This document shows positions 10,845 through 19,776 of a DNA stretch of 64,000 nt, piece after piece. The position numbers were made by a program, and so were the translations under genes. This DNA comes from Streptacidiphilus jeojiense (GTDB lineage: Bacteria > Actinomycetota > Actinomycetes > Streptomycetales > Streptomycetaceae). Numbering within the stretch: position 1 is the first letter of the stretch; the number at the start of each line of letters is the position of its first letter. Location: assembly GCF_000719095.1 (NCBI RefSeq), contig NZ_JOEH01000039.1, positions 14,268 through 78,267 of the forward strand, given 5' to 3'. Below the pieces are notes generated by a model, which saw only the letters and a program-made list of their open reading frames with translations, searched no databases and was not told where the DNA came from.

Positions 10845-13085
10845 GTGGCGGAAGCTGAGGCGGCAGAGGCGCGGACGGTACGTCGGAACCAGCGGCGCGG
10901 CGCGCTGCCGCCCGCGGAGCTGCCCGACGATCCGGCGGTCTTCGCCGGTCGCCAGGCGGAGCTGGCCCAACTGCGGGACGAGGTGCGGCGGCCCGGCCTG
11001 GGCGCGGACGGGGAGGCCCCGCGCTGCCGGGTGCTGATCGTCGCCGGGCGGCGCGGCTCCGGACGCACCGCGCTGGCGGTCCGCTTCGCCCGCACCGTCG
11101 CGGCGGACTACCCGGACGGCCAGTTCTTCGTCCGGATGACCGGGCCCGGCGGCGGGCCCGTCCCCGCCGAGCGGGCGGCCGAGGTGCTGCTGGAGGCGCT
11201 GGGGGAGCCCCGGCCGCCGGCCCCGCTGCCCGATCCGGACACCGAGGAGCAGGACGCCGAACAGCGGGCGGCCAGTGGCCCGGCCGCGCTGCGGGAGGCG
11301 CTGGCGGGGCGTCAGGTGCTGCTGGTGCTGGACGATGTGACGCAGGTGGAACAGGTCGAGGCGCTGCTGCCGCCGTCCGACGGCTGCCTGGTGGTGGCGG
11401 TGACCTCGGGGCCGCTGACCGGTCTGGCCGACGCCCGTCCGGTGGTGATCGGCGGTCTGGGGGCCTCCGCGGCCACCGCGGTGCTGGTGGCGCACGCCGG
11501 GGACACCCGGATCGTCTGCGACCCGGTGGCGGCGCGGACCCTGGCCGAGACGCTGGCCTGCCACCCGATGGCGCTCTGCCTGGTCGGCGGCTGGCTCAGG
11601 GCCAGGCCCAGGGCCTCGGTCACCGACGTACTGCGGCTGCTGGCGGCCCACCCCGCCGAGCGGCCCCGGGTGCCCTCGCACGAACCCGAGGCGGCCGGAC
11701 CCGGCGGGCGGGACACCTCCGAGCCCGAGGCGGGCGGACTCCGCGGGCGGGACGCCCCCGAGCCGCTGCGGGTGGTGCTGGCCAAGCGGCCCGGGGCCGC
11801 CGAACCCGGTGTCGAGCCGCTGCTGCGCGCCTTCGACCTGGTCCGTGACGGACTGCCGGCCCAGGCCGCCCGGCTGCTGCGGCTGCTGACGCTGGCCCCC
11901 GGCGGGGTGGCCGATCCGCGCACCGCCTCGGCGCTGCTGGGCTGCCCGGTGGACGCCGCGGAGGTGCACCTGGCGACGCTGGCCGAGCAGCAGCTGCTGC
12001 GTCCGGTCGGCGCCCGGGGGCGCCACGAGCTGCCGGGCTGCCTGCGCGAACCGCTGGCCGTGCTGCTCGTGGAGGACCGGCCGGCCGAGACCGAGCTGGC
12101 CCGGGCCCGGCTGCTGGAGCGGCTCACCCGGCTGCTCACCGCCTGCTGCCACCAGCTGGCCCCGGCCGGGGGGCCCGCACCGGACCCGCTGCCCGGGCCG
12201 CTGCGCTTCTCCGGGTCGGCCGAGGCCTGGCAGTGGCTGGACACCGAGCTGCCGGTGCTGCGGGCGGCCCTGGACACCGCGGTGGCCGACGGCGCGCTGG
12301 ACGGCCTGGCGATGCGGCTGGCCACCGCCCTGGTCCGGGCGCTGCCGCTGTGGGCCGGCGGCCCGGAGCCGGTCGCCGCGGACCTCTACGCCCTGCACGG
12401 CACGGTGCTGGAGCTCGCTCTGCGCGGCGGGCTGCACCGGCAGCAGGCGGCCGCGCTGGTCAATCTGGGCGACCTGCACGCCACGGCGGGCCAGCACCGC
12501 CGCGCGCTGGAGCGCTACCGCTCGGCGCTGGGCCCGGCCCGCGCCGCCGACGACCATGTCGCGGTCTGCCGGATCCTGGAGGCCGTCGCCGGGGCGTTCC
12601 GGGCCTCGGGCGACCTGGTCCGGGCCGCGGACTGGTACGGCCGGGCGCTGGGGCTGCGGCGCAGGCGCGGCGAGCAGGCCGACGAGGTGCGGCTGCTGGG
12701 CCGGCTCGCCGCCGCGCACACCGCGCAGGGACGGATCGGCGACGCGCTGAAGGACTACCGGGCGGCCGCGGCGCTGCACCGCAAACTCGGCGACCCGGCC
12801 GGGGCGGTCGGGGCGACCCTCGGCGCGGCCCGGGTGCAGGAGCTGGCCGGCAACCCGGACCAGGCGGTGCGCACGCTGCGGGACGCGCTGGAGGAGGCGC
12901 GCGGGGTGGCCGGTCCGCCGGGTGCCCGGCTGCAGACCCAGGTGCTGCTGCGGACCGCCGAGGCGCTGGAGCGGGCCGGCGACGCCGAGGGCGGCCGGGC
13001 CCGGCGCGAGCAGGCGGCGGCGCTGGGGCTGCCGCAGCGGCGGCGGAGCGGGGAGGCTGCGACGCACCCGGTCGTTACGGAGTGA
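10845..13085 (+). CDS. STAND-type NTPase with C-terminal tetratricopeptide repeats
   Basis: Cytoplasmic protein of 746 residues. An N-terminal segment (1-60) leads to an AAA/NB-ARC-like core: P-loop GRRGSGRTAL at 68-77 with Arg in place of the Walker A Lys, Walker B VLLVLDDVTQ near 150-160, and an LACHPMALCLVGGWLRARP winged-helix-like segment. A linker holds two copies of a short EPEA-x-G-xx-GRD element. The C-terminal third (about 520-730) shows TPR units such as AALVNLGDLHATAGQHRRAL, RYRSALGPARAADD and ARVQELAGNPDQAVRTLRDAL. Related proteins in actinobacteria are signalling or regulatory; I cannot name a partner. There is no DNA-binding domain of the SARP type. The gene is monocistronic, between a terminator and ald. 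Confidence 0.8.
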   Translation: MAEAEAAEARTVRRNQRRGALPPAELPDDPAVFAGRQAELAQLRDEVRRPGLGADGEAPRCRVLIVAGRRGSGRTALAVRFARTVAADYPDGQFFVRMTGPGGGPVPAERAAEVLLEALGEPRPPAPLPDPDTEEQDAEQRAASGPAALREALAGRQVLLVLDDVTQVEQVEALLPPSDGCLVVAVTSGPLTGLADARPVVIGGLGASAATAVLVAHAGDTRIVCDPVAARTLAETLACHPMALCLVGGWLRARPRASVTDVLRLLAAHPAERPRVPSHEPEAAGPGGRDTSEPEAGGLRGRDAPEPLRVVLAKRPGAAEPGVEPLLRAFDLVRDGLPAQAARLLRLLTLAPGGVADPRTASALLGCPVDAAEVHLATLAEQQLLRPVGARGRHELPGCLREPLAVLLVEDRPAETELARARLLERLTRLLTACCHQLAPAGGPAPDPLPGPLRFSGSAEAWQWLDTELPVLRAALDTAVADGALDGLAMRLATALVRALPLWAGGPEPVAADLYALHGTVLELALRGGLHRQQAAALVNLGDLHATAGQHRRALERYRSALGPARAADDHVAVCRILEAVAGAFRASGDLVRAADWYGRALGLRRRRGEQADEVRLLGRLAAAHTAQGRIGDALKDYRAAAALHRKLGDPAGAVGATLGAARVQELAGNPDQAVRTLRDALEEARGVAGPPGARLQTQVLLRTAEALERAGDAEGGRARREQAAALGLPQRRRSGEAATHPVVTE

Positions 13086-13304
13086 TTGCGGTTGTGTGAG
13101 CGATTTGGTGCTTTTGGTAGCACTTGTTAACGCCCGCCACCGCGCAAGCCTACGAAACTGCCAACCGATCGTATTCTTTTGGTCAGATTGGAAGGCTGCC
13201 GCAATCCTCGGGCTTCATTACACTCGGAAGTGCCGCAACCAGTGCGCGGCCACCGTCGGCGTATCCGCCGGCGGACCCCCGATGTGCAAGGGACGTGTTT
13301 AGCC

Positions 13305-14420
13305 GTGAAGGTCGGCATCCCCCGCGAGGTCAAGAACCACGAGTACCGCGTGGCCATCACGCCCGCCGGCGTGCACGAGCTGGTCCGCAACGGACACCAG
13401 GTCGTCGTGGAGCAGAACGCCGGAGTCGGCTCCTCCATCACCGACGAGGAGTACGTCTCCGCCGGTGCCGAGATCCTCGCCACCGCCGACGAGGTCTGGG
13501 CCGCCGCCGACCTGCTGCTCAAGGTCAAGGAGCCCATCGCCGAGGAGTACCACCGCCTCCGCAAGGGCCAGACCCTGTTCACCTACCTTCACCTGGCCGC
13601 CTCGCGGGAGTGCACCGACGCGCTCCTCGCCTCCGGCACCACCGCCATCGCCTACGAGACCGTGCAGCTGGCCAACGGCGCCCTGCCGCTGCTCGCGCCG
13701 ATGTCGGAGGTCGCGGGCCGGCTGGCCCCGCAGGTCGGCTCGTACCACCTGATGCGCCCGGCCGGCGGCCGCGGCACCCTGCCGGGCGGCGTGCCCGGCA
13801 CCCACGCGGCCAAGGCCGTGGTCATCGGCGGCGGCGTCTCCGGCTGGCACGCGGCCACCATCGCCATCGGCATGGGCTACGACGTGACCCTGCTGGACCG
13901 CGACATCAACAAGCTCCGCGAGGCCGACAAGATCTTCGGCAACCGGATCAAGGCGATCTCCTCCAACGCCTTCGAGCTGGAGAAGGCGGTGCTGGAGGCC
14001 GACCTGGTCATCGGCGCGGTGCTGATCCCCGGCGCCAAGGCCCCCAAGCTGGTCACCAACGAGCTGGTCTCGCGGATGAAGCCGGGCTCGGTGCTGGTCG
14101 ACATCGCCATCGACCAGGGCGGCTGCTTCGAGGACTCGCGGCCCACCACGCACGCCGACCCGACCTTCACGGTCCACAACTCGGTCTTCTACTGCGTCGC
14201 CAACATGCCCGGCGCGGTGCCCAACACCTCCACCTACGCGCTGACCAACGCGACGATGCCGTACATCGTCGAGCTGGCCAACCGCGGCTGGAAGGAGGCC
14301 TGCAACCGTGACGCGGCGCTGGCCAAGGGCCTCAACGCGCACGAGGGCCAGCTGACCTACCGTGAGGTGGCCGAGGCGCACGGGCTCAGCTCGGTCGACC
14401 TGGCCGACGTACTGGCCTGA
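13305..14420 (+). CDS. ald: Alanine dehydrogenase
   Basis: NAD-dependent oxidative deamination of L-alanine to pyruvate and ammonia, reversible. The 371 residues start MKVGIPREVKNHEYRVAITP. The substrate domain has LLLKVKEPIAEEY (catalytic Lys) and LFTYLHLAAS (catalytic His). The signature MRPAGGRGTLPGGVPGTHAA precedes the Rossmann motif VVIGGGVSGWHAA and LLDRD, whose Asp selects NAD. The GTG at 13305 follows AAGGGA; the longer frame to 13179 has no support. The 219-bp upstream gap is relatively AT-rich, with several TTTTGG/TTGTT stretches, and probably holds a regulated promoter, but no operator is clear. A strong hairpin terminates the gene. Confidence 0.96.
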   Translation: MKVGIPREVKNHEYRVAITPAGVHELVRNGHQVVVEQNAGVGSSITDEEYVSAGAEILATADEVWAAADLLLKVKEPIAEEYHRLRKGQTLFTYLHLAASRECTDALLASGTTAIAYETVQLANGALPLLAPMSEVAGRLAPQVGSYHLMRPAGGRGTLPGGVPGTHAAKAVVIGGGVSGWHAATIAIGMGYDVTLLDRDINKLREADKIFGNRIKAISSNAFELEKAVLEADLVIGAVLIPGAKAPKLVTNELVSRMKPGSVLVDIAIDQGGCFEDSRPTTHADPTFTVHNSVFYCVANMPGAVPNTSTYALTNATMPYIVELANRGWKEACNRDAALAKGLNAHEGQLTYREVAEAHGLSSVDLADVLA

Positions 14421-14434
14421 GGCATAGTCCAAAA

Positions 14435-14468
14435 CGTAGGGCGGAGCACCCCGGTGCTCCGCCCTACG
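14435..14468 (+). terminator. Hairpin after ald
   Basis: Perfect 16-bp inverted repeat CGTAGGGCGGAGCACC / GGTGCTCCGCCCTACG with almost no spacer, preceded by AAAA. It starts 14 nt after the stop. Confidence 0.8.
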
Positions 14469-14817
14469 GCGTGCCCGGGGGCCCGTCGTAGCGGGGCGAA
14501 TGGTCTCAATGTCGACAGATCGTCAACTTTCTGACCGGGATCTCACTCCCGTGCAGATGTGATGACGGTGGCCCGAAGAGCTGTACTGCCGCCTGATCTC
14601 TGGCATCGTGGCGGGGTGCGGGGCTGTCGTCGGCCACTGAGCAGTGATCTAGTCATATCGACATGTTGGTTCGTGCATCACTGGTGTGGTGGTTGGCGCT
14701 ACTGTGTCGTTGCTAGGCTGCGGCACGGCACATGCCGCCCATTGGAGGGGGCAAGCCCCAAAGCCCCACCAAACGATTCCGGTGTCAACGGCGGTCGCCA
14801 AGGAGGTAAGACGACTT
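14469..14817 (+). promoter_or_regulatory. Upstream region of the parA-like gene
   Basis: This 349-bp gap has no convincing gene. TTGGCG (14693-14698) and the extended -10 TGC-TAGGCT (14711-14719) are 15 bp apart and could form the promoter. No parS site (GTTTCACGTGAAAC) is present. Confidence 0.4.
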
Positions 14818-16011
14818 GTGAATGAGTCGACATTTGCTCCCGGGGGTGGTCAGCCAGGACTGGTGCAGGACGTCGCCGGTCCCTCCGGGGAGGAGTCGAT
14901 GGACGTGCGCACTTTTGACGCCCGCCAGGCGACACCCGAGTACGACACCCACCACTACCCCGGCCAGGCCGATCCCTACCAGGCCGGCGCGCGCCACTCC
15001 GACGTGCCCGAGCCGGCGGTCTACAACGCGACGGCCTACGACGCCGTCGAACCGGGCCTGGTCTACGCCGAGCTGCCGGACGGTCAGTTCTACGACCCCG
15101 ACGCCGAGTACGAGCCCGACCCGGAGTACGCCGCCACGCTGGCGCCCGACGCGGCCCGGCAGCGCCGCGAGCGGGTCGGCCCCACCGGCCGTCCGCTGCC
15201 GTACTTCCCGATCCCCTCGCCGCTCACCGAGCACGGTCCGGCCAAGATCGTGGCGATGTGCAACCAGAAGGGCGGGGTCGGCAAGACCACCTCGACCATC
15301 AACCTGGGCGCGGCGCTGGCCGAGTACGGCCGCCGCGTGCTGCTGGTCGACTTCGACCCGCAGGGCGCGCTCTCGGTCGGCCTCGGCGTCAACCCGATGG
15401 AACTGGACCTGACGGTCTACAACCTGCTCATGGAGCGGGGCCTGACGGCCGACGAGGTGCTGCTGAAGACCGCCGTCCCCGGCATGGACCTGCTGCCCTC
15501 CAACATCGACCTGTCGGCCGCCGAGGTGCAGCTGGTCAGCGAGGTGGCCCGGGAGTCCGCGCTGGCGCGGGCGCTGAAGCCGCTGCTGCCGGACTACGAC
15601 TACGTCATCATCGACTGCCAGCCCTCGCTGGGCCTGCTCACGGTCAACGCGCTGACCGCGGCGCACAGCGTGATCGTGCCGCTGGAGTGCGAGTTCTTCG
15701 CACTGCGCGGGGTCGCCCTGCTCACCGAGACCATCGAGAAGGTCTGCGAGCGGCTCAACCCCGACCTGCGCCTGGACGGCATCCTGGCGACCATGTACGA
15801 CTCCCGTACGGTGCACAGCCGCGAGGTGCTGGCCCGGGTCGTCGAGGCCTTCGGCGAGCACGTCTTCCACACCGTCATCGGCCGCACGGTGCGCTTCCCG
15901 GAGACCACGGTGGCCGGCGAGCCGATCACCACCTACGCCTCCAACTCGGTCGGCGCCGCCGCGTACCGCCAGCTCGCCAGGGAGGTGCTCGCCCGGTGCC
16001 CCGTCGAGTGA
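14818..16011 (+). CDS. ParA/Soj-family ATPase
   Basis: Deviant Walker A ATPase of 397 residues. Residues 1-140 form a low-complexity acidic, Tyr/Pro/Asp-rich extension (YDPDAEYEPDPEYAA). The ParA core starts at about 142: KIVAMCNQKGGVGKTTSTIN with deviant Walker A KGGVGKTT at 151-158, LLVDFDPQGALSVGLG, DYVIIDCQPSLGLLT and a C-terminal VRFPETTVAGEPITTYA. Such ATPases position chromosomes or complexes. This one sits with scpA/scpB rather than parB near oriC, so it is the second, segregation-associated ParA of streptomycetes, not the origin ParA. The GTG at 14818 has AGGAGGT at 14801-14807, 10 nt upstream. ATG 14899 is an alternative. It overlaps the next gene by 16 nt. Confidence 0.9.
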   Translation: MNESTFAPGGGQPGLVQDVAGPSGEESMDVRTFDARQATPEYDTHHYPGQADPYQAGARHSDVPEPAVYNATAYDAVEPGLVYAELPDGQFYDPDAEYEPDPEYAATLAPDAARQRRERVGPTGRPLPYFPIPSPLTEHGPAKIVAMCNQKGGVGKTTSTINLGAALAEYGRRVLLVDFDPQGALSVGLGVNPMELDLTVYNLLMERGLTADEVLLKTAVPGMDLLPSNIDLSAAEVQLVSEVARESALARALKPLLPDYDYVIIDCQPSLGLLTVNALTAAHSVIVPLECEFFALRGVALLTETIEKVCERLNPDLRLDGILATMYDSRTVHSREVLARVVEAFGEHVFHTVIGRTVRFPETTVAGEPITTYASNSVGAAAYRQLAREVLARCPVE

Positions 16012-16544
16012 GCCTCCCGGGAGCGGACGAACTGTTCCGGACCACCGGGGGGATGTCGCTCACGCCCGCGCCCCGCTCCTCCGAAGCACCGGCAGGCCGG
16101 TCGACGGAGGCAGCCGCGGAGCCGGAGGGCGAGCACGCCTCCGGCGAGAAGGCGGCCCAGGCCGCGGCGCCGGCGTCGGCGCCGGTGGCCCCGCAGCGTC
16201 GGCCGCTGGCCAACGGGGCGGCCTCCGGCGTGCCGGGCGGACAGCCCGCACCGCAGCACAACGGCACCCCCGCGCCGGCGGCGGACGCCGCGGCCCGGCG
16301 CAAGCCGCGGGGGGGCGGGCGGTCCCGCCCCACTGGGCGGGAGCGGCACGAGGAGAAGATCACGGTCTATGTCTCCGCCGAGGAGCTGATCGATCTGGAG
16401 CACGCCCGGCTGGTGCTGCGCGGCGAGCACGGGCTCGCGGTGGACCGCGGCCGGATAGTGCGGGAGGCCGTCGCGGTGGTGCTGGCCGATCTGGAGCAGC
16501 GGGGCGAGGCCAGCATCCTGGTGCGGCGGCTGCGGGGGCGGTAG
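15996..16544 (+). CDS. Conserved protein with C-terminal ribbon-helix-helix-like domain
   Basis: 182 residues. The first 115 are low complexity, rich in Ala, Pro and Glu. The last 60 are ordered: KITVYVSAEELIDLEHARLV, then a loop, GRIVREAVAVVLADLEQ and a basic tail RRLRGR. The strand-helix-helix pattern resembles RHH DNA-binding or ParB-like partner proteins. The start is GTG 15996 inside the end of parA, with GGGAGG 12 nt upstream; GTG 16008 and ATG 16053 are alternatives. The overlap with parA and proximity to scpA/scpB suggest translational coupling and a role in chromosome organisation. The function is not known to me. Confidence 0.75.
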   Translation: MPRRVSLPGADELFRTTGGMSLTPAPRSSEAPAGRSTEAAAEPEGEHASGEKAAQAAAPASAPVAPQRRPLANGAASGVPGGQPAPQHNGTPAPAADAAARRKPRGGGRSRPTGRERHEEKITVYVSAEELIDLEHARLVLRGEHGLAVDRGRIVREAVAVVLADLEQRGEASILVRRLRGR

Positions 16545-16571
16545 CGCCGTTTTCGGGTGCGGGCTGTGCGG

Positions 16572-16669
16572 GGTTTGTCGCGCAGTTCCCCGCGCCCCTG
16601 GGGGGTGCCACGTCCCCACTGCGATTCAGTTGCAGCACCGTAGGGGCGCGGGGAACTGCGCGACAAACC
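16572..16669 (+). repeat. Intergenic inverted repeat with 28-bp perfect arms
   Basis: Arms at 16572-16599 and 16642-16669 are exact reverse complements over 28 bp (outer end GGTTTGTC, core GCGCAGTTCCCCGCGCCCC) with a 42-nt centre. It is the same family as at 10003-10074 and 5261-5291. It lies between the RHH-like gene and the scpA promoter, and may also terminate the upstream transcript. Confidence 0.8.
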
Positions 16670-16725
16670 ACGCACACGCCGCAGCCGGGTCCGGGTCGTG
16701 ATCACCCACTGTCCGCCCGGGGCTC

Positions 16726-16731
16726 TACGCT
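16726..16731 (+). promoter_or_regulatory. -10 element of the scpAB leaderless promoter
   Basis: TACGCT, then 6 nt, then GTG 16738. No ribosome-binding site lies in between, so the transcript probably starts at the GTG. Confidence 0.6.
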
Positions 16732-16737
16732 GAGCCC

Positions 16738-17601
16738 GTGAGCGCACCCCCCGTTCCGGTACCTGCCGCCGCGCCTCCCGAGGAGGAGGCGCCGTCGGGT
16801 GGGTTCCTGGTGCGCCTGGACAACTTCGAGGGGCCGTTCGACCTGCTGCTGAGCCTGATCGCCAAGCACAAGATGGACGTCACCGAGGTCTCGCTGTCGC
16901 GGGTCACCGACGAGTTCATCGCCCACATCCGGGCCATGGGCCCGGACTGGGACCTGGACCTGGCCAGCGAGTTCCTGGTGGTCGCGGCGACCCTGCTGGA
17001 CCTGAAGGCGGCCCGGCTGCTCCCGGTCGCCGAGCTGGAGGACGAGGAGGACCTGGCCCTGCTGGAGGCCCGTGACCTGCTGTTCGCGCGGCTGCTCCAG
17101 TACCGGGCCTACAAGCAGATCGCGACGCTGTTCGAGCAGCGCTGGGCCGAGGAGCAGAAGCGCCGCCCGCGGACCGCCGGTCTCGAGCCGCACCATGCCG
17201 CGCTGCTGCCCGAGGTGGTCATCAGCCTCACCCCCGAGGCCTTCGCCCGGCTGGCCGCCAGGGCGATGGAGCCCAAGCCCAAGCCGGTGGTCTACGTCGA
17301 CCACATCCACACGCCCAAGGTCAGCGTGCGCGAGCAGGCCGCGCTGCTGCTGGAGCGGCTGCAGCAGCTGGGGCAGGCCAGCTTCCGCGTCCTGACCGAG
17401 GACGCCCCGGACGTGCTGACGGTGGTGGCCAGGTTCCTGGCGCTGCTGGAGCTCTACCGCGAGCGGGTGCTGCTGTTCGACCAGCCGGAGGCGCTGGGGG
17501 AGCTGCTGGTGCAGTGGATCGGGGAGGAAGGGGCAGAGGTCGAGGTGAGCGAGGAGTTCGACACCGAGGGCTCCACGGCCGAGGAAGGTGGCAAGCGATG
17601 A
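16738..17601 (+). CDS. scpA: Segregation and condensation protein A
   Basis: Kleisin subunit of the SMC-ScpAB condensin, bridging SMC heads in the nucleoid. 287 residues. After a Pro-rich start, the N-terminal kleisin domain reads FLVRLDNFEGPFDLLLSLIA, then KMDVTEVSLSRVTDEFIAHI and FLVVAATLLDLKAARLL, the last being diagnostic of ScpA. The C-terminal winged-helix part includes RFLALLELYRERVLLFDQPE. The acidic C-terminal tail ends in an ATGA overlap with scpB, showing translational coupling. The GTG start fits the leaderless promoter. Confidence 0.95.
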   Translation: MSAPPVPVPAAAPPEEEAPSGGFLVRLDNFEGPFDLLLSLIAKHKMDVTEVSLSRVTDEFIAHIRAMGPDWDLDLASEFLVVAATLLDLKAARLLPVAELEDEEDLALLEARDLLFARLLQYRAYKQIATLFEQRWAEEQKRRPRTAGLEPHHAALLPEVVISLTPEAFARLAARAMEPKPKPVVYVDHIHTPKVSVREQAALLLERLQQLGQASFRVLTEDAPDVLTVVARFLALLELYRERVLLFDQPEALGELLVQWIGEEGAEVEVSEEFDTEGSTAEEGGKR

Positions 17602-18584
17602 ACGGCAACGACGACGGAACCCAGGCCGGCGGACGGCGGCGGCTGGGCATGCCCGGCCGGCCGCGGCCGGGGGAGTACCTGGAGAACGCCTGGATCGAGG
17701 AGGGGACCTGGGTCGAACCCGACCCGGTGCAGCCCGATCCGGTGCCCGCGCCGCGCCCGCAGCCGGTGCCCGAACCCTTCCCGCAGCCGACGCCGGAGCC
17801 CGACCCGATCCCCAAGCCGGTCCCGGAGCCCCCGCCGGAGCCGGCACCGGGTCCGGACCCGATCCCGGACCCGGTGCCGTCGCCGCCGGTCCCGCCGCTG
17901 CCGCCGCATCCACCGCTGCCGGACCCCGAGCCGCTGCCGCTGCCCGAGCCGGGTCCGCTCACGGCCGGGAGCCCGGCCGGGCTCGACGTGCCGAGCGCCG
18001 TCGCCTCGATGGAGCTGAAGCCGGCGCTGGAGGCGATCCTGATGGTGGTCGTCGAGCCGACGACCACCGCCCAGCTGGCCGAGGTGCTGGAGCGGCCCAG
18101 GCGGGTCGTGGAGCGGGCGCTGCGCGAGCTGGCCGCCGAGTACACCGAGCAGGGGCGCGGATTCGAGCTGCGCTTCGTGGCCGGGGGCTGGCGCTACTAC
18201 AGCCGTGCAGTTTGTTCCCCGGCGGTGGACCGCTTCGTCCTGGACGGCCAGCACGCCCGGTTGACGCAGGCCGCGCTGGAGACGCTGGCGGTCATCGCGT
18301 ACCGGCAGCCGGTGTCCAGATCGCGGGTGTCCGCCGTCCGTGGTGTGAACTGTGACGGCGTCATGCGTACCCTTGTGCAGAGGGGTCTGGTCGAGGAGAC
18401 CGGGTCCGAACCGGAAACAGGAGCCATCCTGTACCGGACGACGCAAACATTTTTGGAACGGATGGGGCTGCGCGGCCTTGACGAGCTGCCGGAGCTGGCC
18501 CCCTTCCTGCCTGAGGCCGACGACGTGGAAGCGGACTCGCAGGAGGGCTCAGCGATCGCCGAGGCGGTCGCCACGAGCAGGTGA
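17598..18584 (+). CDS. scpB: Segregation and condensation protein B with Pro-rich N-terminal extension
   Basis: Second accessory subunit of SMC-ScpAB, binding the ScpA centre as a dimer. 328 residues against about 200 for typical ScpB. The extra part is residues 37-125, an almost uninterrupted P-x-P array (units such as PDPVP, PEPFP, PTPEP, PIPKP) that is probably unstructured and extended. Two winged helices follow: ELKPALEAILMVVVEPTT, LAEVLERPRRVVERALREL, GWRYYSRAVCSPAVDRFVLD, LTQAALETLAVIAYRQPVSR and LVQRGLVEETG. The start ATG 17598 overlaps the scpA stop (ATGA). Confidence 0.93.
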   Translation: MNGNDDGTQAGGRRRLGMPGRPRPGEYLENAWIEEGTWVEPDPVQPDPVPAPRPQPVPEPFPQPTPEPDPIPKPVPEPPPEPAPGPDPIPDPVPSPPVPPLPPHPPLPDPEPLPLPEPGPLTAGSPAGLDVPSAVASMELKPALEAILMVVVEPTTTAQLAEVLERPRRVVERALRELAAEYTEQGRGFELRFVAGGWRYYSRAVCSPAVDRFVLDGQHARLTQAALETLAVIAYRQPVSRSRVSAVRGVNCDGVMRTLVQRGLVEETGSEPETGAILYRTTQTFLERMGLRGLDELPELAPFLPEADDVEADSQEGSAIAEAVATSR

Positions 18585-18645
18585 CAGGCAGTGACACCCG
18601 CCCTGGGACGCGGCCCCGACGACGGATTCGACAACGGACTTCTTG

Positions 18646-19761
18646 ATGCGTAGCGGTAGTGGCAACAACGGTAGGAACAGCAGCGGCGGCGGTGGCGGCC
18701 GCAGTGGGGGCGGTGCTCCGCGCGGGGCCGGCGGCGGCCGCGGCGGGCAGCGCGGTGGCTCGACCAATGACAACAAGCGCCGCAGCGGCAGCGGTTGGGA
18801 GAAGGAGGCGCCGCGTCCCGAGCAGCGCTCCTACGACCGTCCCGAGTACGGCGCCAAGGCGCCCGGCGCGGGCCGCTCGGTCGGTCAGATCCGCCCCGGC
18901 GGTCTGGGCGGCGGGGCCGGCGCCAAGCGCGGTCCGGCCAAGCCGGTGCGCTCGCGCGAGCTGCAGGCCAAGGTCGAGGACGCGGTGCGGGCCCGGCACG
19001 ACAAGCCGGCCGTGAAGCTGCCGAAGACGCACGGCGAGCCCGAGGGCGAGCGGCTGCAGAAGGTGCTGGCCCGGGCCGGCATGGGCAGCCGTCGCGCCTG
19101 CGAGGAGCTGATCGAGCAGGGCCGCGTCGAGGTCAACGGCGAGCGGGTGCGCGAGCAGGGCAAGCGGGTCGACCCGGCGCACGACGAGATCAAGGTGGAC
19201 GGGCTGACCGTCGCCACCCAGTCGTACCTGTTCTTCGCGCTGAACAAGCCGGCCGGCGTGGTGGCCACCATGGAGGACCCGGACGGCCGCCAGTGCCTGG
19301 GCGACTACGTGAACAACCGGGAGACCCGGCTGTTCCACGTGGGCCGGCTGGACACCGAGACCGAGGGCATCATCCTGCTCACCAACCACGGCGAGCTGGC
19401 GCACCGGCTGACCCACCCCAAGTACGGGGTGACCAAGACCTACCTGGCCGCGATCCAGGGCCCGATCCCGCGTGACCTGGGCAAGCAGCTGGCCAAGGGC
19501 GTCGAGCTGGAGGACGGCTGGGCCCGGGCCGACAGCTTCAAGGTGGTGCAGAACGTCGGCAAGAACTACCTGGTCGAGGTGAGCCTGCACGAGGGCCGCA
19601 AGCACATCGTGCGCCGGCTGCTGGCCGAGGTCGGCTACCCGGTCGAGAAGCTGGTCCGGGTGCAGTTCGGCCCGATCGCGCTGGGCGACCAGAAGTCCGG
19701 GTGGCTCCGCCGCCTGACCAACCCCGAGGTCGGCCAGCTGATGAAGGCCGTCGGGCTGTAG
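18646..19761 (+). CDS. RsuA/RluB-type pseudouridine synthase
   Basis: Isomerises uridine to pseudouridine in ribosomal RNA. 371 residues. The first 120 are a Gly/Ser/Arg/Asn-rich low-complexity region that may contact RNA. The S4 domain follows (ERLQKVLARAGMGSRRACEE, RVEVNGERVREQGKRVD). The catalytic domain has KPAGVVATMEDPDGRQC and HVGRLDTETEGIILLTNHGE with the catalytic Asp in GRLDTET, then HRLTHPKYGVTKTYLA and LHEGRKHIVRRLL. RluB-type large-subunit modification is more likely than RsuA, from the Gly-rich head and the actinobacterial context. ATG 18646 is preferred over the adjacent TTG 18643. The gene follows scpB by 61 bp, and the three probably form one unit. Confidence 0.9.
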   Translation: MRSGSGNNGRNSSGGGGGRSGGGAPRGAGGGRGGQRGGSTNDNKRRSGSGWEKEAPRPEQRSYDRPEYGAKAPGAGRSVGQIRPGGLGGGAGAKRGPAKPVRSRELQAKVEDAVRARHDKPAVKLPKTHGEPEGERLQKVLARAGMGSRRACEELIEQGRVEVNGERVREQGKRVDPAHDEIKVDGLTVATQSYLFFALNKPAGVVATMEDPDGRQCLGDYVNNRETRLFHVGRLDTETEGIILLTNHGELAHRLTHPKYGVTKTYLAAIQGPIPRDLGKQLAKGVELEDGWARADSFKVVQNVGKNYLVEVSLHEGRKHIVRRLLAEVGYPVEKLVRVQFGPIALGDQKSGWLRRLTNPEVGQLMKAVGL

Positions 19762-19776
19762 GGGACAGGGGAAGCG

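Noticed and set aside
14469..14817. parS site for the ParA-like protein
   Set aside because: No GTTTCACGTGAAAC or close variant.
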